Assembly (NCBI GenBank): GCA_963277665.1
Contig: OY728120.1
Span: 425,202,138 to 425,266,137, forward strand
Length of the DNA stretch: 64,000 nucleotides
Reading direction: 5' to 3'
From: Viscum album
Lineage: Eukaryota; Streptophyta; Magnoliopsida; Santalales; Viscaceae
Part shown: piece by piece, positions 47,211 to 57,637 of the stretch
Layout of the letters: the number at the start of each line of letters is the position of its first letter
How positions within the stretch are numbered: the stretch's first letter is position 1
The notes under the pieces: model-generated
Told to the model about the DNA's origin: nothing
Databases searched by the model: none
The model's input: only the letters and a program-made list of their open reading frames with translations
Translations under genes and position numbers: made by a program

Positions 47211-47335
47211 GTATCAAACAAACAAAAGGACAGGAAAGCAAACAAAGATAAGTGTCTTTTTTATTATTACATCTCATAGTACAAAGACACAAATACAACA
47301 ATAACTTGGAACTAGAAGTATAAAGGAAGTATCCA

Positions 47336-48180
47336 CTAGTTCCTCTCCTGTCCTCCTGCTCCCGGAGCTCTACTGCCTTGTCCACTACTCAGCTGTTTCT
47401 CAAGCACCCACCGCTGCTTCTGCCTCAGTGGCTCCTCCAAAGCCTGCGGATCAACTGTACAAGGAGTCGGACAGTCACGTGCCAGGTGACCCTTCCCGCC
47501 GCAAGAGTAACACTGTCTGTTTCTGGCATTCCTGGCTCTGACCCCACCCCGGGTGCCCCGCACCACCGGTCCTAAAACCCGAGATCGTCCAACTACTGGT
47601 CTGGTCCTCCTGGACCTCTGCATCACCGGTCTACTGCCCACATATGACTCGGCTACTGATCGAGAAACACGCGACAAAGGCAGAAGCTCCTGTACACGCT
47701 CGGGGTGTAGAGCTACTGGCAAAAACTCCACCCTGAAGAAGGTCTCTAAGTCTTCCCATGCGAAGGTCATCCCGTCGCAAAAATGGAACAAGTGGCTCCA
47801 CCACCTGCCTGCTGCTGCCTGAAAGAGGCTGGCAGCAAAGATCACCATGAAGTCTGTCGGCGTCCCCACTAGCCTGAAGACTCTCACCACAGCCTTCAGC
47901 CAATCCTCAACCGCCTGCGGGTCCATCTCTCCCTAGAACCTGGGTGGCCTCTGGCGTTGGAACTCGTGCAGCGCACTCAAGTGGCGTTCATCGCCTACTG
48001 CTGGGGCTGGTGGCATCGGTGGCCCAACGTATGGTAGTACCGCTGGTGCCTCCGCTGGTGCCTCAACTGCAAGAGGGCCCTGTACCGAAGCCTCGTTGCT
48101 CGGCAGGATGTCAGTGCGCACATCCCTCTGGGCTGTAGCTGGTCGTCCGAGAAAAGGCATCCTGAAAGAAACAACATAAC
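47336..48180 (-). CDS. Gag of the reduced gypsy (largely open, possibly truncated)
   Basis: A 196-codon frame (47926-47336) has the retrotransposon-gag core (MDPQAVEDWLKAVVRVFRL, then WWSHLFHFCDGMTFAWEDLE, FFRVEFLPVALHPERVQELL, SRSVAESY) and an intact zinc knuckle CYSCGGKGHLARDCP. A second frame (48160-47933) holds the N-terminal part starting MPFLGRPATAQRD and ends just before, with one stop between. A functional protein would need that stop and possible deletions resolved: the segment between the core and the knuckle is short for the family. It is the only retroelement gene in the window that is nearly open. It lies directly after the PBS. Confidence 0.75.
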
Positions 48181-48430
48181 ACGGTCAAACGATTATACCT
48201 GGTGAGCTGACCTAGTTTGAGCTGTTTGAAGGGAAAACCTTTGAAAACACACACGCAATCAGTGTTTTCGTGCACAAAGTCGGAAATCAGTTGTCAGGGT
48301 CCTGGTGTATGGATACGTCGGCTGCCCGCACCAACACTGGACTCCCTGAACTGAAAACCACACTCGGTACTCTTAACACTATTGCTTCACAGAAAGAAAA
48401 TATCAGAGTTATAAGTTCTGTGGTAGAACC

Positions 48431-48446
48431 AAATCCTCTAATACCA
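48431..48446 (-). other. Primer binding site of the reduced gypsy
   Basis: The minus strand reads TGGTATTAGAGGATTT three bases after the LTR end. One transition from TGGTATCAGAG. Confidence 0.75.
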
Positions 48447-49789
48447 ATTTGTCACGACCCGTCCTCGGATCCCATGCCGTGACTACCCCAAGCCCGCCTT
48501 CCATAGGCCAGGGGATGAAGACTAGCACCAAAGGCGTAAATCCCGATAACAGGGACGTCATTGCCTTTATAAAAGTAAACAAAACACCACAGAGTACAAG
48601 CGGAAGTAAAACAATAAGTACAAAAGAAAGTGCTGAAAAGTAAATGGGCCAGAATACAAACCCAACTGAAAGTACATCTACAACTGAACGAAAGTACAAC
48701 AGAGAAATACAAACAACTGGAAGAAAGGAAGCAGCTCCTGGGTCGTCCTCCTCGGATCCTACCTGTAGGGTAGGTACAGATGGCGCAGCTCCTAGATCGT
48801 CCACCACGGATCCTACCTTAAGGGTAGGTACAGATAGCTTCGACAACGCTCTCGCCCGTCAACCTCCTCTGAGTACTGACTCGTCGTGTAATCCACCTCC
48901 AGGTACTATCCAGTCCTCGAACACTTGGCCTCTGTCAGCACTGCCTGTCTTCTGCAACCAACACAACGAGGTGCGGGCATAGCCCGTGCAGGGGTGAGTA
49001 TAATGATACTCAATAGGGACCCCGAGACCCTCAAGGTCTCACTAAAAAACCAACAAGTATAACCACAAATAAGATCTCAACAGATAACCTCTACTTAGTT
49101 ATATGCCCATGCATATACCTAAGTTATCAAGTAACCCATCTCAATCATGAGGAAAACACCAAGATCATGAAATCAACGGATAACCACTACCCAGGTATAT
49201 GCCCATACATATACCTAAGTTATCAAGTGACCCATCTCAATCATGAGGTAAACACAAAGTTCAAAAGTCTCAGCTCAAACCAGGATTTTCATTATTGAAA
49301 CCGTAACTGCTGAAGAGCTCCGTCTCTGGAGTGTACAGTGGTCCTGTCACGACTCCGAGGTACTGCTCACTAACCTAAGACTGCTGAGGTACTCTTCCTG
49401 TCGAGTACCGCGGGTCATCCACCAAAACACAGTAGTGCTTCCCGCCGGGGTATGTCACCCAAACACGGTAGTGCACACCCCCTAGTAGCCTACTAAGGTA
49501 CTCTCTGGACGAGTACCGCGGGTCTGCACTGTCACACAGGTAGTGCTCCGTCCGCCATGGGTCTGCACCTCATAAAGTAGTGCTCCGTCCACGGGGCTTG
49601 TCGACTCACTCCAAGTCGAGCCGGTCAAGCAGTCGTCAGGTCTCAGTCGGCTACACAGTCTCCGTACTCCGTATGCTCGTCTCCGGGAGGGTCCGTTCCA
49701 CAAGCTACAGGTCAATACTCCAAGTATCTCAAAGTCCCACGAAGAAGTATCTCAAAGGACTGCCTCGTCATAGGGGTCTGAACGCAACA

Positions 49790-50570
49790 GACGACACATC
49801 AATCGGACGCCCGGTCTGTGAGTTATTAACCTTTTCGTCCCAGGGGCCCGGTTGGTTTCGCATGCGAACCAACCCGGACGTATCTCAACTGTACCCTGAA
49901 CTCTCATAGGGTATACTCAAAGGGACCTTTTCTCAACGTGATCACCAACGCCGCTGACGGTTCGTCAAACGGACGTCCGGTCTGAAAGATATCAGCTTTT
50001 CCGTTCCAAGGGCCCGGTTGGATTTCGGGTGCAATACAACTCGGCCACTATCCAACAGAAACCAAAACTCGGGCGAAGTATTCCAAAAGTTCCGTCTCAA
50101 CAAGAGGAAAACAACGAGACAGACGACGCGTCAATCGGACGCCCGGTCTGTGAGTTATTGGCTTTTTCGTTCTAGGGGCCCGGTTGGTTTCGTGAGCGAA
50201 CCAACCCGACCGCACTCCGACGACATCCAAACCTTGAGAGGAGTAAGCCAAAAGATCCTTCTCACTTAGAGGAATCCATCAAAGTCGACGACACATCAAT
50301 CGGACGTCCGGAGCTCAAGATATATGTGTTTCCGCTCCGAGGGCCCGGTTAGTTTCGTATCCGAACCAACCCGGCCGAACCCAAAGTATTCCGAAACCTT
50401 GAGTGCAATAAACTGAAACGACCTTCTCGTTCCAAGTATTTCTACGCAATTGACGGTGCGTCGATCGGAGGTCCGTAGCCCAAGTTATGGGCAAAAGACC
50501 GAAGACGGTCCGAAAACAGGGGTTTCGGGCCCAGACCGACTCAGCCCGAGACCCCCCGGTCGGCCCGAAC
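49790..50570. repeat. Five-copy array of 165-166 bp units, right LTR
   Basis: Units start at 49790, 49956, 50122, 50287 and 50452 (steps 166, 166, 165, 165), the same spacing as in the left LTR. The hairpin core of unit 1 is at 49850-49874 (GGTTGGTTTCGCATGCGAA then CCAACC). Confidence 0.88.
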
Positions 50571-50981
50571 CGGACCGACCTGCCCCGGGTCCGGGTCAGC
50601 GCGGACCGGCGCGGCCAGGCCCGGCTGGGCGTGGCTCGACCTGGTGCGGCTCAGCTCGGCCGGCGCGGCCCGGCCCGGCTCGGCCTGGGCACAGCGCGCC
50701 CAGCGCGCTGGCCAGCTCGGCCTTTGGCCGAGCCGTTGGCAAAGGGGGGGCACCTGCCCCCCTTGTGTAACCGCGACCCCCCTCCCAAATTAAGGGGGCC
50801 GTTTTGTAGAGTTGTTCGGGGGAATTAATTCCCCCGGCTCCCCTTCGTCCGGCCGGCCTGCACCAGCCGACCGGTTCTGCCGACAAGGACCGGCGACGGC
50901 CGGTCCTTCCTCCATCGCCGACACCGGCGGCCCGGAACCGGCCGCCGGTCACCCTGCTTCACCGTGGCCCGGAACCAGCCG

Positions 50982-51111
50982 CAGCTTGGTTCTTCCGAAG
51001 CGGTGCGATGTCACCGCACCCCACCGCCGCGACCCCGCTCCGGCCGCAGCTTGGTTATTCCGAAGCGGTGCGACGTCACCGCACCCCACCGCCGCGACCC
51101 CGCTCTGGCCG
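50982..51111. repeat. 65-bp tandem duplication in the GC-rich part of the right LTR
   Basis: Two adjacent copies start at 50982 and 51047 with CAGCTTGGTT; the left LTR has one. Because both LTRs are copied from one template at integration, the duplication probably arose afterwards. Confidence 0.8.
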
Positions 51112-52300
51112 CGGCGTCTTCGTTTTTCTTTGACGCGGTGCGACGGCGTTGCATCCTTGTTCATCTTCATGGCGCGGCGCCGCGTATTACTTGTCGTGCG
51201 ATTCCCGCATGGTGCGACAACACCACGCCATTCTGTCCCAAACACAAAGAATCAAACATGGATAAAGGAGGAGGGTCGGCTGTGTTTGTGCGGTCCGACC
51301 CCCTCTCGTTAAATGATAACATTTAGTCGTATATCCACGAAGATCGAAAAACCAAAATCTTGAACGGAAATAATTAAAATAAATAAATCCCCTACCTTGA
51401 GGGTGGCTTGAATGAGGTTACCGTCGCGGAGAAAAAGACGTCACGTCGTGGGTCGGTGTCGCGGAAGAGGATTCGTAGATGAAGATGAAGATTGTCCGAG
51501 GTGGAATGGCGTCTCCCTTCCTTTTTCGTGGGAAGAAGAATGAGGGATGGCACATCGTCGTCCTTCGGAAGAAAGACGTGACGACGTTCTTCGTCGGAGA
51601 CCGATTCGTTCTTCACGTTCTTCGTCATTGAAGAAGATGTTCTTCAAGCCTCCCAAATACTCCCAACGCGACAAGACTCTAACCAAAAATAAAATAAGCC
51701 CAAGTCTTATTTTATTAACACAAGATAAGAAAATGAATTTCAAATGTTTGAATTAATTCCACTTAATTAATTCAAGCCAAGTTGTCAACATTAAATGGGT
51801 GAGTTGAGGGAGTTAGGAATTTGAAGGGGTGGGGTTCATGTGGGCCCCACCTCACCTTAAATCCTCCCATGGGTGGTTAACTCCAAGTGGGTCCCACCCC
51901 TAACTCCCTTACATAGATTAAAACCACTTAAGAGAGGGTCAAGTGTTGTAACATAACACTTAATCTACTTAACAAGAAAATAAAAATTGTAGATAAGTTA
52001 TAAATTAAACTTCCACAATTTTTATCATCTTCTCTCGGGTAAACGCAACTTCGGAAATGGAGTTCTTAAGAAATTACTAGCGCTACGGTTCCATCGGTGC
52101 CCTCAGAATTTGATTCCGAGAACCGGTTCAAAAGATAGAAATTCCTGCTCGTTCGTTCACTGAACGTACCCGATCCAAACTTCAGAAAATGATTCCGGGC
52201 ACACCGGGCCTCGGAATCAGGCGCTGTCAGAAACTGCGTTCTTGTAAAATTCCAAAGAAAATTAAGAAAAAAATTTTCTTGAAATTTCCAGGTCTTTACA

Positions 52301-52445
52301 TTAAAATATTAGTTTAGTATGGGGTACTTAACACTCTTGTTTTTTCAAATTTTGAAATGCATGTGGATTACATTATGGGGGAGCAATACAATAAATCAAA
52401 TAAATGTGTTAATAGAAGTTCAACTATATTTGAGACCATAGAGAC

Positions 52446-52484
<39 letters not shown>

Positions 52485-53000
52485 TTAGAAATGAATTTAC
52501 ACAATCATAAATTCTTCATTTCATTCATTGATGGATACTCGTGATATATATATATATCAATTTGATTCATAATAAAAATGAATATCTTGACACATTTAAA
52601 GTTTTTAAATCCATAGCAGAGAAACAACATGGTAAAAAAATTAAGATCATGAAGTCAAATAAAGGTGGATAATATAATGGGTGATACACCAAGGATGGAT
52701 AATTACCTTTTCCATTTTCAAGGTTTCTTTAATAATATGAAATAGTTTCTCTGCACACTGAGCTAGGTTCACCAGACCAAAATGGTATAGCTGAAAGAAG
52801 AAATTGAACTTTAATAGAAATGGTGTAAAGTATGATTAAACACTCTAAGTTACCTATGTTTTTGTTGATTGGATCACTTAAAATGGTAATATACATTCTG
52901 AATCGTGTTCTAGAAAAGGCTATTTTAGAAACACCTTTTGAATTGTTTAAGGATTGGAAACCTAGTTTGAGACATGAGCACATTTGGGTATAACCTTCAA
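52301..53000 (+). pseudogene. Old copia integrase, main part (right of the gypsy)
   Basis: Resumes the integrase cut at 41889: GVLNTLVFSNFEMHVDYIMG (family 'ILNTLDFSNFEVCVDCIKGK'), then NKSNK, and SSTIFETIET. A TA/GA microsatellite interrupts at 52446-52484. Then FKVFKSIAEKQHGKKIKIMK, a decayed S-D-R-GGEY equivalent, LHTELGSPDQNGIAERRN, L-IEMV, MIKHSKLPMFLLIGSLKM, YILNRVLEKAILETPFELF and WKPSLRHEHIWV. The catalytic Glu block (AERRN) is intact while others are lost. Many stops. Confidence 0.85.
52446..52484. repeat. TA/GA compound microsatellite
   Basis: About 11 TA units followed by about 8 GA units, expanded inside the integrase remnant. Further TA runs occur near 52540, 54687 and 54758. 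Confidence 0.9.
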
Positions 53001-53249
53001 AAGTGTGAGTTTATAACCCATGAAAAAATAAGTTGGATCCTTGGACTAGTAGTGGTTAATTAATTAGATATAATGAAATATATAAAGGATATTGTTTTTA
53101 TTATCAATCATTTAATACTATAATTATAGAATCAATAAATGAAAAAATTCTTGAAAATGACCTGATTAGTGGGAGATACATGATCAAAAAAATTATAATA
53201 AAAATGACCTGATTAGTGGTACGATGACATTGTTGAATAGATTAATTAA

Positions 53250-54210
53250 TTGTAGTGCAATAAATATAGGGAATTTTTAGAGTTTCAAGTTAGTGAAATG
53301 CCTATTGGATGTAAATTTGTTTTTAAAATCAATAAAATTCATTGGGAAATTTTGAGAGATACAAGTCGCGACTAGTTGTTTAAGGGTTTTCTCAAAATGA
53401 AGTGATCAATTATACTGATATATTTTTTATAGTATCCAAAAAGGATTCATTATGCATTGTATTATCATTAGTATCTCATTTTTAATTTTAATTAGAAAAC
53501 TGGATATGAGAATTTTATTTATGAATTGTAATCTAGATGTGAAGGTTTACATGAAACAACCAAAATGATTCATCGCTATTAATGGTGATAATTTAGTGTG
53601 AAAGATCAAAAGGTCTATATTTGATTTAAAAAAATAATCCTAGTAGTGGTATTTATTATTTAATGATGTAATTACTTTATTTAGTTTCAAATAAAACATT
53701 ATGTATCAATGTATATACCAGATGGTCGGTGTGAGTAAAATATGTTTTTTGTAAGTAGATTACATTTTACTTGCTACTAATGATAAGGTGAAATAATTTC
53801 TCTCAAAAAGATTTAACATGAAAGATATGGGTGATGCATCTTATTTAATTGGATTAAATATTTATAGATATAGGTTGATAGGCATTATGGGATTGTCTCA
53901 AGAAACCTATTCTAATAAAGTATTATAGATATTTCATATGAATCACTACGCACTAAGTATATCACCCATTATTATGAGTGAAAAATTCAATATTAATCAA
54001 ATCCCAAAAAATTATTTGGAAAGAGAAAAAATGATAACTCACATATGCTTCCTTTTTTGCTAGTTTAATGTATTATCAAGTCTACATGAGGCCTGAAATT
54101 GTATTTTCAGTAGGAATGTTGGAGAGATATTATAGTAACATAGTTATAGAATAGTTTACATCTATAAAGAAGTTATTAAGATACCTTAAGGGTACTAAAG
54201 ACTAAATGTT
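53250..54210 (+). pseudogene. Old copia reverse transcriptase
   Basis: Blocks in order with stops: PIGCKFVFKINKIHWE (53301-53350), L-KGF then Y-D-IFF-like, an M-R-I-x-L-NCNLDVKVYMKQP block (53500-53570), V-KIKRSIFDLKK near 53600-53630, V-D-YILLATND (53765-53790; one catalytic Asp is Tyr), FNMKDMGDASYLIGLNIYR (53808-53870), GIMGLSQETYSNKV (53880-53925), NYLERE and MLERY-like. These are ordered copia RT motifs. It is not functional. Confidence 0.82.
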
Positions 54211-54690
54211 TATATATTAACTGACTAATAGTTTGGATGTTTTTGGATACTTAGATGTATAATTTTTTGGTTGTGTTGATTCCTGAAAATCAACCTTAGG
54301 TTTTATCTTAACTATGGATGGTGAAACTGAATCATGTAGATGTTTTAAAAAAACACTAACAATGACTTCTACTGTAGAAACTGAGTTCATTTCATGTTTT
54401 AGGACCACTTCACATGTTGTATGGTTAAATAGTTTAATTTAAAGCCTTAAATTTATAGATTTTATTTCTAGGAAATTATTATATATCGTGATAATTTATA
54501 TATTGTCTTTAGGGATAATAATAACAGAAGTTGGAGTTGAAGTAAACACATCAATATTGAGTACTTAACCATAAGGGAACATGTTAAAAATAAGAAATTG
54601 GTCATTCAACATATCAACACTGAAATAATGATTAAAAATATTTTGGTAAAGGGAATGCCTCCATTTAAATTCAAGGATTATTTAATATAT
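54211..54690 (+). pseudogene. Old copia RNase H
   Basis: Motifs in order: FGYLD, FFGCVDS-KSTLGFI (54244-54310), TMTSTVETEFISCF (54360-54405), VVWLNSLI, a Y-I-V-I-I block in place of YCDN, then QHINTEIMIKNILVKGMPP (54610-54665). This last block matches the C-terminal 'H-RT--MIADPLTKGLPP' of the family. Ends about 330 bp before the 3' LTR. Confidence 0.8.
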
Positions 54691-55001
54691 ATATATATAT
54701 GGGATTAAGTTATATATTATAAATTTATTGAATAAAAATATTATTATTTTGAAACTACATATATATATATATATTTCTCATTTTCAATTTATGTGTCCAT
54801 AATCATTACTTGAGAAATATTTTGGGGTTATAGAATAAACTATGTGGTTAAGGTTTATTCATATAGTTATTTAAGATACATAATAAATCATGATAAACTA
54901 AAGGTAATACTCAACTATTTAGACAACATATCACTATGATTCATGTATTATGTTTCTTACTAAAGAGGGATATTAGATTCATATATTATCATTAATTAGT
55001 A

Positions 55002-55013
55002 TGGAAAAGGTGG
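55002..55013 (+). other. Probable polypurine tract of the old copia
   Basis: TGGAAAAGGTGG immediately before the inferred LTR start TATAATTCAAT. Purine-rich and in the right place. Confidence 0.55.
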
Positions 55014-55372
55014 TATAATTCAATAAATGGTCCATAAAAATAATTATAAATGTAATAAATTATGAACTAATAAATTTTTGTCTATAATATTAATTAATTA
55101 ACTGATGGAAATAAATCACTTGTTAATTGAATCTCTTTGTTAATGGAGAGTTTGGGTGGGTTTCTTGATGGTAGAGTGCACTATAAATACGAAGGTCCCT
55201 AAAATCAATGGATATAAAAAAAAATAAACTATCTAAGACTTCCATGAAATGTATAGTAGTAAATCAATTTTAGATTCCTCAATTTTTTTTACAATAGATA
55301 GATAAAATTAACAATTTATTTTCTTTAAAGAAATTAAAAGATTCTGTAATTTTTTTTATTAAATTTATAACA
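55014..55372 (+). repeat. 3' LTR of the old copia
   Basis: 359 bp ending TTTATAACA. Homologous to 39042-39406; the first ten bases are decayed, so the exact start rests on alignment by eye. Confidence 0.78.
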
Positions 55373-55376
55373 TTAA

Positions 55377-55740
55377 TGTAATAAATGTTCCATAAAATTA
55401 ATTATAAATGTTATAAATTGTGAACTAGTAAATTTTCTCCATAATATTAATTATTTTTTATGTAAATCAATCAACCATGCATTAACTCACTTTATCAACA
55501 AAGAGATATGGGGTGGTTTTCTTGATGGAAGAATCCATTATAAGTACTAAGAGCCCTTAACTAAGTGAATAATAGAAAAAATAAACAATCTCCCTCCTGT
55601 TTAGAGTAAAGAAGGAATTCATTTTTTGATTACATAATTTTTTACATTCTTTTTGCAATTACTAGTTATAATTGGTGATTAAGATTCATTAAAAATATAT
55701 ATAGATTCTAGAATTATTATTTATATTAAAATTCTAAAAC
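55377..55740 (+). repeat. Additional LTR of the same copia family in tandem
   Basis: Starts TGTAATAAATG only four bases (TTAA) after the 3' LTR and keeps the same blocks in order to about 55740. No internal sequence lies between the two LTRs. End inferred by alignment; no target duplication seen. Confidence 0.7.
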
Positions 55741-57298
55741 TTTATCCCTTCCTAATTGATTCTACGAACATCCTGATTTGGTTTCCTATATATAGACCAA
55801 ACCAGTAATTTCCCTACTAATCTAGTCTCTCTTCCACCTATTTGTGTCCCTTGTGTGTCACACCCTCTCCAACTTGCTCCAATATGCCCCAACCTCACAC
55901 ACCACTACACCTTACACCTACCCCCTACTGCACTTTTCTTCATTACTATGCCAGTTTATAAATCCATTCTACCCCCTCCTTTCAACTCTCCAATAGGCCA
56001 CTACATTCCCTTTGTGCAACCATCACGCACCCTTTATCTTATAACATAAATCCCAAGTGGGCCTCCACTATGGGATTACAACACCCTTCACCATCCCTTT
56101 ATGATTTTTCAAATGTTTCTACTACTTCATTATTTTACTTTACAGCTAAATTGATTTATTAATTAATTTTCATTAATTTATTTGACTACTTCAAAATTTT
56201 ACATTGAGAAATTTTAGTTTCATGTAATATTTAGGTTATTATTATATCTCTAGGTAATATATTTTATAATTATTTTCCTTAACTATTAGTAGCTCAGCTA
56301 GACCATTATCTATCATTGATCAGTTTGATCTTGTAGTTGTATGTGTTCATGTTTATTATTTCTCAATTATGTTTCTTTTTTCTCATATTTATAGCTTGAT
56401 CCATGCATAATTCTAATGAAATATGGATTTGTGTCACATTACATCATAATATATTAAGTAGTTGACTATATGAATGACTAGTTTCATTGTGGTCATCCCT
56501 ATATCACACATCCCACTCTGCCACCCACTTCACTATCAATTTTCATGCTATGATGTCTATCTTGGACCTTTGGGTTTGGGATTCATCTTTTTCATTCATC
56601 TTATTCCTAATAGAGAACATCTAATTTTTTTTATTTCACTGGGAGATAGATGTCAATAGATACTAGGGGAGTGGGATGATCTAAGGCCCTATTGTCTGCT
56701 AAAGAAGTAAGTGTTGGTTACTTCCATTGGTGCCCAATATTGAGTTCTGGTGAAGATCAGTGGATTCATTAAATCCTTTATAGTAGGATGTTTTTCATGT
56801 AAAGGTTTTAGTGGTCAAAAAGTACTATTATTGTCATATCTTGATCACAGTGCAGATATCTGGCACTGTAAGATGTTCTTTCATTTATTTTTTTTATTTC
56901 TATTATAAGATTATGATGTATTCTTTTACTACTTGTGTGTGTATCATGTGTCTGTTCTGAAATACAAGATGTTAACTTCATGTGAAGGTTTTGAGGATCA
57001 CTACCTAGTTTCTTTGGTATCACATCCTTGAATAAATTCTTTTGACCATACTATTTTTTGAGTACTTTATCTATTGATTTTCTTTTCATAATAAAGAGTT
57101 GGAAGGTGGTGTTATCACTATGCATATAGGTCCAACATGGGAAAAAGTACATTATATTATTTTGTACTTTTCTTTTCTACATTCTTCATTGAAATTCACT
57201 CATATTAGTCTTCCTCATTGAATGTATCTTCTATTTCTTTAAAAAACAATTTATCTAAACAAATTGGTAAGCCATAACATAAATTAGTAGATCATGGT
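55741..57298. other. Unassigned sequence
   Basis: No coding motif recognised. Pyrimidine-rich stretch at about 55800-56100 after a CTATATATAGACC box (about 55786). The frames at 55855-56049 and 56474-56659 have no domain. Confidence 0.4.
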
Positions 57299-57530
57299 TT
57301 GAAGAAGAAAGTTACCATTTTGTTTACCAATGGACATTTCAATGTTACTCAAATATCTACATCATTGAATTTTCATAAAAATATTAGTATTATATTGTTT
57401 TCTTTAGGTGATAAGGTTCTTATAGGGATCGATTATGAGTCCATTGTTTCCCAAATATGGCCTAAACTTGAATCCTTATATATGACTAAATATTTGGGAG
57501 TAATATTACACAAGAAAATATGATTTTATA
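57299..57530 (+). pseudogene. Possible copia gag fragment
   Basis: A 74-codon frame reading ILFSLGDKVLIGIDYESIVS then QIWPKLESLYMTKYL. It faintly resembles the middle of a copia gag of the Ale/Retrofit type ('SL-D-VL--VV-C-TS-E-W--LE--Y-S'). No further gag or pol homology was found around it; it is cut by the chromovirus LTR at 57638. Weak call from pattern memory. Confidence 0.25.
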
Positions 57531-57637
57531 ATTTCAAAATGCTTCCTAGAACTATAATTAGTACCTGTATCAATAATTTTAATAAAATTTTATTGGATTT
57601 TTCTAATATAGATGCCAATATTAATGATTATGACTTT

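Larger units (their letters stand above)
41890..52300 (-). mobile_element. Young, internally reduced chromodomain gypsy (Tekay/Del-like)
   Basis: 10.4 kb in minus orientation. LTRs of 3779 and 3851 bp differ at only a few positions in most 60-base lines, by eye far closer than any other LTR pair here. PBS at 48431-48446 and PPT at 45669-45683 are in place. The 2.8-kb interior holds gag and fragments of protease and integrase but no RT or RNase H, so the element must be non-autonomous. LTR ends match the Tekay/Del-type element at 17093 (TGTCACGACCC start, TTACA end). Confidence 0.9.
48450..52300 (-). repeat. Right (5') LTR of the reduced gypsy
   Basis: 3851 bp, TGTCACGACCC to TCTTTACA, closely matching 41890-45668. 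About 65 bp of the extra length comes from a local tandem duplication at 50982-51111 that is single in the left LTR (44407-44471). Confidence 0.93.
39042..55372 (+). mobile_element. Old copia element with short LTRs, split by a gypsy
   Basis: Short LTRs (39042-39406 and 55014-55372) bracket gag, protease, integrase, RT and RNase H remnants in copia order on the + strand. Subtracting the gypsy at 41890-52300 leaves about 5.9 kb, a normal copia size. All genes are heavily decayed. The sublineage is not assigned. No target duplication was found: the left flank is CCATA, and the right side continues into another LTR copy. Confidence 0.85.
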
